NCBI GenBank assembly: GCA_035315125.1
Contig: DATFYI010000337.1
Span: 1-9,942 of the forward strand
Reading direction: 5' to 3'
Length of the DNA stretch: 9,942 bases
Source: DATFYI01 sp035315125
GTDB lineage: Bacteria; Chloroflexota; Anaerolineae; Anaerolineales; Anaerolineaceae
Positions 1-6,383 of the stretch are shown here, piece after piece. The position numbers and the translations under genes are program-made. The notes beneath the pieces were generated by a model. It was not told the DNA's origin. It ran no database searches and saw only the letters and a program-made list of their open reading frames with translations. Position 1 is the stretch's first letter; each line of letters begins with the position of its first letter.

Positions 1-126
1 ACTCGCCTGACCTTAACGCATACCAATATCCCGGAGGGTCAAGCCAACAGTTATGAGCAGGGCTGGTTGGATTATTACTTCGCTCCCATGCAGGAATACT
101 TTACCGTCCACGAAGCCCAATGCTAA
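1..126 (+). CDS. SRPBCC / AHSA1-like domain protein, C-terminal fragment
   Basis: Frame 1 is open from the window edge to the TAA at 124-126 and encodes the last 41 residues of a protein whose start lies outside. The tail has the spacing typical of the end of Activator of Hsp90 ATPase homologue 1-like (SRPBCC fold) proteins: an LTLTHTNIPEG strand, then YEQGW, then an aromatic C-terminal helix with a PM..YF pattern (FAPMQEYF, residues 28-35 of the fragment). These proteins form a helix-grip fold with a hydrophobic cavity; their ligands are mostly unknown, so no function can be given. The gene points the same way as the histidine kinase downstream, 78 bp away. Family assignment rests on this short pattern only. 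This is not a frameshifted end, because the frame stays open to the edge. Confidence 0.65.
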   Translation, partial: TRLTLTHTNIPEGQANSYEQGWLDYYFAPMQEYFTVHEAQC

Positions 127-136
127 AATAAGAATA

Positions 137-171
137 CCTGCAAAGGGGAGCGCCACACTCCCCTTTGCAGG
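137..171 (+). terminator. Perfect 14-bp hairpin after the SRPBCC gene, possible terminator
   Basis: The arms 137-150 and 158-171 are exact reverse complements (14 bp) around a 7-nt loop, starting 10 nt after the SRPBCC stop codon. The position and stability suggest an mRNA 3' end. On the plus strand no T-run follows, so it is not a classical intrinsic terminator. On the minus strand the hairpin would be followed by a T-rich stretch (complement of 121-136), but no minus-strand gene ends here. A weak promoter-like pair (TTACCG at 101-106, 17-bp spacer, TAAAAT at 124-129) would start transcription at about 135-136, which would place the hairpin at the very 5' end of the kinase transcript. That reading is speculative. 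Confidence 0.45.
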
Positions 172-204
172 GACAGGTAATCAACAAAAAAAAGCATCGC
201 CGGC

Positions 205-1386
205 ATGGAAAATACGATCCCCCTGAGCCTGACTCTCCAACATGCTTTCCCAGGTCTATCAAACCAAGAAGCCGAGGATATGATTGCCTCAGGCAAAATC
301 GTGACTTACCCACAAGATCTGGTTTTGTGTCACGAAGGCGCTCTGGAAACGATCTTTTATATCATCCTGGCTGGAGAAGTACGTGTCACTAAGCTGATAA
401 ACGACAGCGAGGCGCGTTTTCTTAAGCACTTGAGAGCTGGGGACTTCTTCGGCGAGATGGCCATTATCCATAATGCGCCGCGCGCCGCCACAATTACTAC
501 CACAGCCCAAACGACCGTGTTAGAAATTGACAAAGAAGCTTTTAGCCGCATGCTGGAAAACAGCAGCAGTATTTCAATGGCAATGGTCAGGGAAGTCAGC
601 CGGCGATTGCGTGAGAACGACGAAATGGCCATTGAAGATCTGCGACTGAAGGCAAAAGAATTAGCGGATGCATACCAACGTCTGACCGAGCTCGAGCATG
701 CTCGTAACCAGTTCTTGAGCGCCATAGCCCACGAGCTGCGCACTCCTTTGATGGCGGCCAATGGGTTCGTTCAGGTCATTCAGATGGGCATTTTGAATGG
801 TGAAGCGCTCGATTCTGCGATTAACTCGGTTTCTCGTAATTTACAGGATATTACTATCCTGACCAATGATATTCTATTTCTGCAAGAAATGGATCTCATC
901 CTGCCAAAATTCCAGCTGGTTGACTTGGGCTCTCTGGTTGCAGCAGCGGTTGAAAAGCAGCGCAAGCACGCTGAACAAAACCAGGTGAGCATCAAACTGG
1001 TCATCCCTTCTGGAATACCTGCCATTGAAGGGGATGCTAAAAGCCTTGAACGCGCCATCAGAGCTATCCTGGATAACGCCATTAAGTTCAGCCCGGATGG
1101 TGGAAATGTTCTGGTTGAAATCAACGCCAAGGCCGGCCAGGTCTGGATCATCATTCAAGATCAGGGTGTCGGCATCCCTGCCGAAGCGCTTCCGCATATC
1201 TACGATCGCTTTTTCCACATGGATAGTATTGGCGATCATTTGTTCCGCGGCATCGGACTGGGCCTGTCGATTGCACGCCAGGTGATCGAACAACATCATG
1301 GCGCTATTCAAGTGCAGAGTGCACCGGGCTGCGGTAGCCTGTTTACGATATCTCTGCCGGAAACCAATAATTCCTCCCCAACATAA
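205..1386 (+). CDS. Orphan sensor histidine kinase with N-terminal cyclic-nucleotide-binding domain
   Basis: 393 residues with no membrane helix, so a cytoplasmic sensor. Residues about 13-125 form a cNMP-binding (CAP_ED) domain. Its phosphate-binding cassette FFGEMA (81-86) to RAA (93-95) keeps the Glu (84) and Arg (93) that contact the nucleotide ribose and phosphate in CRP-type domains. A charged helix (about 128-165) links to HisKA with the H-box AHELRTP, phospho-acceptor His176. The HATPase_c domain follows: N-box with Asn291, G1 box DQGVGIP (319-325), F-box-like YDRFF and G2 box GIGLGL (349-354). All catalytic boxes are intact, so it should autophosphorylate. The ATG at 205 is the only usable start in frame after the stop at 178-180; it lacks a clear Shine-Dalgarno sequence and follows eight A residues (186-193). 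No response regulator is adjacent, so the partner is unknown. The ligand (cAMP, cGMP or another nucleotide) cannot be told from the sequence. Confidence 0.93.
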   Translation: MENTIPLSLTLQHAFPGLSNQEAEDMIASGKIVTYPQDLVLCHEGALETIFYIILAGEVRVTKLINDSEARFLKHLRAGDFFGEMAIIHNAPRAATITTTAQTTVLEIDKEAFSRMLENSSSISMAMVREVSRRLRENDEMAIEDLRLKAKELADAYQRLTELEHARNQFLSAIAHELRTPLMAANGFVQVIQMGILNGEALDSAINSVSRNLQDITILTNDILFLQEMDLILPKFQLVDLGSLVAAAVEKQRKHAEQNQVSIKLVIPSGIPAIEGDAKSLERAIRAILDNAIKFSPDGGNVLVEINAKAGQVWIIIQDQGVGIPAEALPHIYDRFFHMDSIGDHLFRGIGLGLSIARQVIEQHHGAIQVQSAPGCGSLFTISLPETNNSSPT

Positions 1387-1456
1387 AAGGTGCAGCGCCA
1401 ATCATGCCTAAGAGGCGGGCCAAGAAAAGTAGACTTCTTCTTCATTATTCTGGTGG

Positions 1457-1485
1457 GTAACAACCTGGCTTGACCGGCATATACT
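1457..1485 (+). promoter_or_regulatory. Candidate sigma-70-type promoter for the dikinase gene
   Basis: GTAACA at 1457-1462 matches 4 of 6 bases of the -35 consensus. After a 17-bp spacer, TATACT at 1480-1485 matches 5 of 6 bases of the -10 consensus. The predicted transcript start near 1492 would give a leader of about 20 nt before the ATG at 1515, which carries a good ribosome binding site. It would also exclude the upstream in-frame TTG at 1470. The assignment is by consensus only. Confidence 0.4.
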
Positions 1486-1514
1486 TAATAAAAAAACAAA
1501 CTGCGGAGGAAAAT

Positions 1515-4121
1515 ATGCTAACCAGCTATACACTTTCTCTGTCAGATCCGAACGCCACACTAGAATTTGTGGGCGGCAAGGGCGCATCCCTGGCGCGCCT
1601 TTATCAGGCAGGTTTGCCCGTACCGCCTGGCTTCCATGTGACAACCGCGGCTTACAATGCGTTTGTCTCCGAAAACAATCTCCAATTACGCATCCTGTCA
1701 GCTCTGAAGCAGGTTCAGCCGGACGATGCAGCTACGTTTGAAACAGCTTCAAACGAAATCCAAGGCCTGTTTCTGAGCGAGACCAGCTGTCTGCCGGGCG
1801 CAGTTACAGCAGCGGTGCTGGCAGCTTATGCCAGTTTGCCTGGCAGCAACCCGGCTGTGGCTGTACGATCTTCTGCCACGGCTGAGGACCTGCCTGGATT
1901 GTCCTTTGCCGGCCAACAGGAAACCTATCTGAACATTCACGGGAATGAAGCACTTCTCGATGCGTTGAAACGCTGTTGGGCATCCCTTTGGACGGCTCGG
2001 GCGATTGGCTACCGGTTGCAGCATAAGATCAACTCAGAAACCATTAGCCTGGCCGTGGTGGTACAGATTCTGGTGCCGGCTGAGACAGCCGGTGTGATGT
2101 TCACTGCCAATCCGGCCAATGGCAGGCGCAACCAGATCATGATCAGCGCCGCCTGGGGTCTGGGCGAAGCCGTGGTTAGCGGTCTGGTCACACCGGATAC
2201 GATGATCGTCGATAAAGGCACCTGGCGGCTGATAGAGCGCCAGACTGCTGGTAAAGAAGTGCTGACCGTCCTGCTCGAAAGCGGAACGGCAGAACAACCG
2301 CTGCCAGCGGACAGACGTTTTGTCCCAGTATTGAACGATTCGCAAACAGTCGAGCTGGCTCGGTTGGGCGAACAGATCGAAACCATCTATTCCATGCCCA
2401 TGGATATTGAATGGGCTTTTTCCGCAGGCAAGTTCGCCATTTTACAGGCGCGACCGATCACTGCATTACCAGCCGAACAGGTTGAAACAACCACCGAATG
2501 GAAGCTACCCGATCCCAAAGGTGCATACGTCCGCGGCAGTATCATCGAGCAAATGCCCGAGCCGCTTACACCATTGTTTGCTACCCTGGCAGGTCCGATC
2601 ATCGATGAAGAGACTCGCCGTCTGCTTTTATGGTTTACGGGTGCCAGGGAATGGAAAACAACCTTATTTGTAACCATTAACGATTATGGCTATTTAAATA
2701 TAAATTATGGCCGTTGGATGATGACCCGCATGGTCTTTGGCTCACTTTTCAAAATGATACCCATCTTAAGCTCATCCGAAGTGCGCTGGCAGCAAGCCCG
2801 ATCCCATTATTTGGAGGTTATCCATCACTGGCAGAGCCGGCCGCTGGCGGATTATAGTGCAAATGAGCTACCCACGGGCGTCCGACAATTGACCCGGGAA
2901 GCAATCAGCATGTATACAGTTTTGCAATCCGGGTTAATCCCGGCAGCCCAGACCAGCGAAATTATTTTTACTCAGGCTTATAACCGCTTGATCAAGAAAA
3001 AAGGTGATCCAGCCGCGCCAGTCTTTCTTATGGGCTTTCAATCTGATCCTATCCAGGCAGATCTTGCGCTTTACGATCTGGCCATGTGGGCGTGCAGCCG
3101 TGAAAGTCTGGCTGCTCACCTGACCGCAACTCCCGCTGCCCAATTGGCACTTGAAATGGAAAATAAGGCAGCCATGGCAGATATAAATACGGTTGATTGG
3201 AGCGTATGGCAAAGCCGCTTCCAGGAACATCTTGCAAAGTACGGCCACTCAACTTACGATTTGGACTTTTCAAAGTCCGTGGCAGCGGACGATCCCACCC
3301 CCTTGTTGGAAACCTGCCGCATGTATCTGCTGGGCAAAGCCGCCAACCCGTATGTCCGTTTACAAACCCTCAGCGAAAGTCGCCAGCGGGCCAGCCAAGC
3401 TTTATTCAAACGGCTGCATGGTCCAATGCGCTGGATTTTCCAAAAACTGCTGCAAAACGCTCAAAAATATGCCCCGCTGCGCGAAGATGGCTTTGCTGAC
3501 CTTGGCCTGGGTTACCCGCTGCTCAGGCAAATGCTGCGTGAGCTGGGGCGCAGGCTAGTTCGTGCAGCTATGTTTGAACAGCCAGAGGATGTGTTCTGGC
3601 TTCTTGAGCAAGAGTTGGACCAGGCAGCAAAGGCACTTGACCAGGGCCAGCCTGTTGAGCCTATTCAAGAGGCCATCCGCCAGCGCAAGGCGGCTTGGCG
3701 CGCCAAACAGCAGATAACCCCACCGATGGTTCTGCCACAGGGGTCGAAATACCTCGGTATAGACATCGAAAAAATGACCCCGATGGGGTTAAATGCAGAG
3801 AATAACATTATTAATGGTTTTGGCGCCAGCCAGGGCAAAGTGACCGCTCCGGCGCGGGTTATCCATGGACCACAGGATTTCAATCAGATGCAGCACGGTG
3901 ATATCCTGGTAGCTCCCATCACTACTCCCGCCTGGACTACACTGTTTGCATTGGCATCCGCAATTGTTACCGATATCGGTGGGCCGCTCAGCCATAGCTC
4001 AATTGTGGCTCGCGAATATGGCATTCCGGCCGTTTTGGGAACAGGTTCAGCCACTCACCTTATACAAAATGGGCAAATTATCACGGTGGACGGCACTGCC
4101 GGAACAGTCAGCCTGAACTGA
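1515..4121 (+). CDS. ATP-dependent dikinase, rifampicin phosphotransferase / PEP synthase-like
   Basis: 868 residues from the ATG at 1515, which has GGAGG at 1505-1509. Residues about 1-320 form the PPDK-type ATP-grasp domain: GGKGASL with Lys22, AVRSSATAEDLP with Arg118, then DIEW (Glu299) and LQARPIT (Gln311, Arg313). A long central domain follows (about 325-745; EQMPEPLTPL at 345-354, KYGHS at 575-579). The C-terminal swivelling domain carries GGPLSHSSIVAREYG with the phospho-carrier His827. Such enzymes split ATP to AMP and Pi and move the beta-phosphate through the His domain to an acceptor bound in the middle domain. The length and position of every catalytic residue agree within about 2 residues with my recollection of Listeria rifampicin phosphotransferase (Lys22, Arg117, His825). 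Bacterial PEP synthase is shorter (about 790 residues) and lays out its C-terminus differently. The central domain is the divergent part, so the acceptor (rifamycin, pyruvate or something else) is unknown. Confidence 0.88.
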   Translation: MLTSYTLSLSDPNATLEFVGGKGASLARLYQAGLPVPPGFHVTTAAYNAFVSENNLQLRILSALKQVQPDDAATFETASNEIQGLFLSETSCLPGAVTAAVLAAYASLPGSNPAVAVRSSATAEDLPGLSFAGQQETYLNIHGNEALLDALKRCWASLWTARAIGYRLQHKINSETISLAVVVQILVPAETAGVMFTANPANGRRNQIMISAAWGLGEAVVSGLVTPDTMIVDKGTWRLIERQTAGKEVLTVLLESGTAEQPLPADRRFVPVLNDSQTVELARLGEQIETIYSMPMDIEWAFSAGKFAILQARPITALPAEQVETTTEWKLPDPKGAYVRGSIIEQMPEPLTPLFATLAGPIIDEETRRLLLWFTGAREWKTTLFVTINDYGYLNINYGRWMMTRMVFGSLFKMIPILSSSEVRWQQARSHYLEVIHHWQSRPLADYSANELPTGVRQLTREAISMYTVLQSGLIPAAQTSEIIFTQAYNRLIKKKGDPAAPVFLMGFQSDPIQADLALYDLAMWACSRESLAAHLTATPAAQLALEMENKAAMADINTVDWSVWQSRFQEHLAKYGHSTYDLDFSKSVAADDPTPLLETCRMYLLGKAANPYVRLQTLSESRQRASQALFKRLHGPMRWIFQKLLQNAQKYAPLREDGFADLGLGYPLLRQMLRELGRRLVRAAMFEQPEDVFWLLEQELDQAAKALDQGQPVEPIQEAIRQRKAAWRAKQQITPPMVLPQGSKYLGIDIEKMTPMGLNAENNIINGFGASQGKVTAPARVIHGPQDFNQMQHGDILVAPITTPAWTTLFALASAIVTDIGGPLSHSSIVAREYGIPAVLGTGSATHLIQNGQIITVDGTAGTVSLN

Positions 4122-4124
4122 GAC

Positions 4125-4889
4125 CTACTTTTTTCCACACAGGATGCCAATCTTCCCAATCATAAATGGCAATTTTAAAAGGGAAGGAATAAACGGGGCA
4201 TCACAGGTTTTAATAAATTCCACTTTCCGGATGCCCCAACTTTTAATCAGCTCTACTAATTGCTCGGGCTTTCCGTAAATCGCCTCCCACAGGAACAGGT
4301 CCTGGAAGACGAACTTGCCGCCAGGTTTGACCACCCGCAGCGCTTCACAAAGCAATTGTCGTTTATCCTTTGTGTCGTTCACCTCATGGAAAGTCAGGTT
4401 GCTGACTGCCAGGTCGAAGGAGCCATCATCAAAGGGTAAGGCAGAGGCACTGGCTTTTTGAAATGTCACATGCTCTGTGACGCCTTCAATTTCTGCATTT
4501 CTTTCACATACTTTTTTCGAATATTCCCACTGTTCTCCCCAATAATCGATGCCGGTCACTTTTGCTTCCGGATATTTTTTCGCCAACGCAATCGTCAAGG
4601 CGCCACTGCCACAACCAATGTCCAGCGCCTGACCCTTTCCATTCCAATCCAGATAGGAGAGCACCAATCCACGAACCTGCTCCTGCACATTCCCACCCTG
4701 CGGAGAAAACATATAGCGGGCATAAATAAAATAGAGCGAAATCAATAAAAAAGGAATAGCAAGTACAAAGAACCAGGGGGATATTAAGGTTAAGCCGATG
4801 AATATCAAGCCGACTAGGCCTGGTCCCCAGATCAGGCGCATCGAAACCCAATTACCATAGTTTGGATTTTCTCCGGATGATTTTGACAT
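4125..4889 (-). CDS. Membrane-anchored class I SAM-dependent methyltransferase
   Basis: 254 residues. Two hydrophobic helices (about 18-36 and 39-60) are separated by a very short turn, so the protein probably loops into the membrane with its catalytic part in the cytoplasm. The methyltransferase domain (about 70-200) shows motif I ALDIGCGSGAL (88-98), an acidic residue at the end of strand 2 (GIDYW, Asp115), the LPFDDGSFDLAVSNLTFHEV segment (151-170) and a post-motif VKPGGKFVFQD (187-197). This is the Methyltransf_11/25 pattern; the substrate cannot be inferred. The minus-strand ATG at 4889 follows AAAGGAG (4898-4904) at good spacing. The gene lies 45 bp downstream of the amidohydrolase on the same strand, so the two are probably co-transcribed. 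It converges on the dikinase gene with only 3 bp between the two stop codons, leaving no room for a separate terminator. Confidence 0.87.
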   Translation of the reverse strand: MSKSSGENPNYGNWVSMRLIWGPGLVGLIFIGLTLISPWFFVLAIPFLLISLYFIYARYMFSPQGGNVQEQVRGLVLSYLDWNGKGQALDIGCGSGALTIALAKKYPEAKVTGIDYWGEQWEYSKKVCERNAEIEGVTEHVTFQKASASALPFDDGSFDLAVSNLTFHEVNDTKDKRQLLCEALRVVKPGGKFVFQDLFLWEAIYGKPEQLVELIKSWGIRKVEFIKTCDAPFIPSLLKLPFMIGKIGILCGKK

Positions 4890-4934
4890 TTGGCAGTCTC
4901 CTTTTATTTGACCATATCGTTGTGGATGCAGATA

Positions 4935-5747
4935 TTATGAAATTGCCGATAAGACATGCTCTATATTCAGCCGGAATATGTGTTCCTTCACAGAATCATT
5001 TATATTCATTTGCTCGACCTTAATGATTTGATCCCCAATTCTAGCATAGGGCGTATCAGATCCAAAAATCACATGTTCATGGCCAAATAAATTGATCGCT
5101 TCGAGTATATCTTTACCCCTTACTCTTTCAGATCCGGATGTATCAAAATAAACATTTGAAAGGATGTGCCGCTCCTCTTTGAAGATTTCCAATCCGAGCA
5201 TGTGGGCAATAATAAATGTTACATCCTGGTTATTACCGATAAATTGAAGCAGCTTCCGAGTTTCCCTTTTCGAATACAAATGGATGAATATGGGAAGCTT
5301 TTTCGCCCTGGCAATTTCTACTAGCCGGTTGAATTCACAACCGTCTATTCTAAACGGATTCCAAGCCTGATGGAGTTTTATCCCTCTGATCTGATAATCT
5401 CGAATGTTATTTTCTAGATTGCTCATTTGCAGTGTGTCAAGCGGGTTTAACCAGAAAAATGGGACAACGATTTCTGGAATACTCTTACTGATTTCCAAAA
5501 CGTGTTTATTACCATCCCCATTGTCTTTAATGAATGAATTATAAGCAAATCTTAGCAAACGATTGAGAAGATAGATACCCATTGGGGATTTAATGAATGG
5601 AATATTGGGTGGATCATTCAAATCCAGGTTGTTTTTAGGGCTCGTGCATAGCACAATCTTGTCGATGTCAAACCGTTTTGAGATTTCGATGATGGATTCA
5701 GGAGTTGAATACTCACGGGCCACATGGGCATGCGCATCAATGATTAT
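4935..5747 (-). CDS. Amidohydrolase-2 family metal-dependent hydrolase with probable ATA start
   Basis: Read from the ATA at 5747-5745, the product is 270 residues and begins (M)IIDAHAHVAREY, the normal N-terminus of amidohydrolase-2 (ACMSD-like, TIM-barrel) enzymes, with the metal-binding HxH at His6 and His8. Other expected ligands follow: GIKLH (Lys124), FIHLY (His156), IIAH (His182) and GSDTPY (Asp231). The set is complete, so the fold should be catalytic. The substrate is unknown. The first canonical in-frame start is a GTG at 5723, which would give 262 residues and cut off HxH. No ATG, GTG, TTG or CTG lies in frame between the upstream TGA (5766-5768) and HxH. AAGGAG (5755-5760) sits 7 nt before the ATA. 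Either the gene uses a rare start, or an ATG-to-ATA change has crippled it. Sampled 60-bp blocks are about 33-43% GC, against about 57% for a block of the dikinase, which suggests recent acquisition. It is the first gene of a pair with the methyltransferase. Confidence 0.85.
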   Translation of the reverse strand: MIIDAHAHVAREYSTPESIIEISKRFDIDKIVLCTSPKNNLDLNDPPNIPFIKSPMGIYLLNRLLRFAYNSFIKDNGDGNKHVLEISKSIPEIVVPFFWLNPLDTLQMSNLENNIRDYQIRGIKLHQAWNPFRIDGCEFNRLVEIARAKKLPIFIHLYSKRETRKLLQFIGNNQDVTFIIAHMLGLEIFKEERHILSNVYFDTSGSERVRGKDILEAINLFGHEHVIFGSDTPYARIGDQIIKVEQMNINDSVKEHIFRLNIEHVLSAIS

Positions 5748-5754
5748 AAAAACA

Positions 5755-5760
5755 CTCCTT
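5755..5760 (-). promoter_or_regulatory. Ribosome binding site that sets the amidohydrolase start
   Basis: On the minus strand the sequence reads AAGGAG, followed by TGTTTTT (7 nt) and then ATA ATC ATT GAT. The spacing is ideal for initiation at the ATA. The GTG at 5723 lies 31 nt beyond this site and has no comparable site of its own. Confidence 0.6.
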
Positions 5761-5829
5761 ACATTTCAGAAAGCACACCTTTTAGAAAAATTCTCTTCCT
5801 TAGAGATGATTAACAATCTGAGAATCTAC

Positions 5830-5858
5830 TTGCAAAGAGTCAATAATTAGACTATACT
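5830..5858 (+). promoter_or_regulatory. Promoter of the mraZ (dcw) operon
   Basis: TTGCAA (5830-5835), a 17-bp spacer and TATACT (5853-5858) match the -35 and -10 consensus well (4 and 5 of 6 bases). Transcription would start near 5865, inside the first GTGG box of the MraZ operator, giving a leader of about 78 nt before the mraZ ATG. A repressor bound to the boxes would cover the start site. The -35 hexamer TTGCAA is its own reverse complement, so it might also serve a divergent promoter for the minus-strand amidohydrolase (GTTAAT at 5809-5814 with a short 15-bp spacer), but that second use is weak. Confidence 0.65.
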
Positions 5859-5859
5859 G

Positions 5860-5893
5860 GTGGATATAAGTGGTTAATAGTGGTTAATAGTGG
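5860..5893 (+). promoter_or_regulatory. MraZ operator: four GTGG boxes at exact 10-bp spacing
   Basis: GTGG occurs at 5860, 5870, 5880 and 5890. The second and third repeat units are identical (TGGTTAATAG) and the first differs modestly (TGGATATAAG). Known MraZ regulators bind tandem short G-rich boxes spaced by about one helical turn upstream of their own gene, acting as ring-shaped oligomers that contact consecutive boxes. The same layout directly upstream of an intact mraZ, immediately downstream of the -10 element, supports autorepression of the cluster. The identification rests on repeat phasing and context, not on a matched species-specific consensus. Confidence 0.75.
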
Positions 5894-5918
5894 AGCGCCG
5901 GATCATTCCCGGCGTTCC
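5892..5918 (+). other. GC-rich stem-loop in the mraZ leader
   Basis: GGAGCGCCGG (5892-5901) can pair with CCGGCGTTCC (5909-5918) as a 10-bp stem with one G-U pair and a 7-nt loop. It begins within the fourth GTGG box and lies inside the predicted 5' untranslated region. No T-run follows, so it is not an intrinsic terminator. It could protect the mRNA 5' end or place structure upstream of the ribosome binding site at 5929-5934. Confidence 0.4.
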
Positions 5919-5929
5919 GTATTAATACG
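5918..5929. repeat. 12-bp perfect palindrome before the mraZ ribosome binding site
   Basis: CGTATTAATACG is identical to its own reverse complement. It abuts the leader stem-loop on one side, and its last base is the first base of the GAGGGA ribosome binding site on the other. It might be a second protein-binding site or chance; 12-bp palindromes are not rare enough to prove function. Confidence 0.35.
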
Positions 5930-5942
5930 AGGGATAGAACAC

Positions 5943-6377
5943 ATGTTCTTGGGACAGTACGAACACATCATCGATGAGAAAGGCCGCATGACCATACCAG
6001 CACGCTTCCGGGAGCTGCTGGCGGAAGGCGCGTACATCACCCAAGGGTTTGACCAAAATCTGATCGTAATGACCACTGCTTCGTTTAACAACATTTATGA
6101 ACGTGTTAACCAGATGAGTGTAACCGATTCCAATGCTCGACAGCTCCGGAGATTGATGTTCTCGCGTGCCGATCGTGTTGATTTTGATAAAGCCGGCCGC
6201 ATTCTTATTCCCCAGTTCCTGCGCCAATCCAATTGTCTGGAAAACAGTGCCATGGTCGTGGGAGTTGGCAATCATTTTGAAATTTGGTCACCAGAGCTTT
6301 GGAAGAAGCAGAATGATCTTCTTCAGGACGCTGAGGCTAACAACCAGCGCTATGCCACACTAGACCTTCAGCTATAA
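5943..6377 (+). CDS. mraZ: Transcriptional regulator MraZ
   Basis: 144 residues, the usual MraZ length, from the ATG at 5943 with GAGGGA at 5929-5934 and 8-nt spacing. The product starts MFLGQYEH, as is typical of the family. It contains two SpoVT/AbrB-like half-domains, each with the family's DxxGR signature: DEKGRMTIPARFR (11-23) and DKAGRILIPQFLR (82-94). MraZ is a DNA-binding protein that forms rings and represses the division and cell wall cluster it heads. The four phased GTGG boxes just upstream fit this. It lies 6 bp ahead of rsmH in the conserved mraZ-rsmH order. A longer reading from the GTG at 5880 would add 21 residues unlike any MraZ and would run through the operator, so it is not used. 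Confidence 0.96.
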   Translation: MFLGQYEHIIDEKGRMTIPARFRELLAEGAYITQGFDQNLIVMTTASFNNIYERVNQMSVTDSNARQLRRLMFSRADRVDFDKAGRILIPQFLRQSNCLENSAMVVGVGNHFEIWSPELWKKQNDLLQDAEANNQRYATLDLQL

Positions 6378-6383
6378 CGAATT

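Noticed and set aside
874..1401. 175-codon open frame on the minus strand inside the kinase gene
   Set aside because: It is a shadow of the intact histidine kinase frame, with no recognisable motif. The same holds for other antisense frames in the dikinase and ftsI.
1470..1514. Upstream in-frame TTG start for the dikinase, adding 15 residues
   Set aside because: The ATG at 1515 has a strong GGAGG site and gives the usual N-terminus; the candidate -10 at 1480-1485 overlaps the extra codons.
4122..4140. T-run after the dikinase stop as an intrinsic terminator
   Set aside because: No stem precedes the run, and these bases belong to the convergent methyltransferase coding end.
4935..5723. GTG at 5723 as the amidohydrolase start
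   Set aside because: It would remove the HxH metal ligands, which are encoded in frame just upstream, and has no ribosome binding site at proper spacing. It stays possible if the gene is decaying.
5809..5835. Divergent minus-strand promoter sharing the palindromic TTGCAA with the mraZ promoter
   Set aside because: The -10 candidate GTTAAT has only 4 of 6 matches and a 15-bp spacer, too weak to list as a feature, though it would be a neat shared element.
5880..5942. Longer mraZ reading from the GTG at 5880
   Set aside because: The added codons run through the GTGG boxes and leader hairpin and do not resemble MraZ; the ATG at 5943 has a well-placed GAGGGA.
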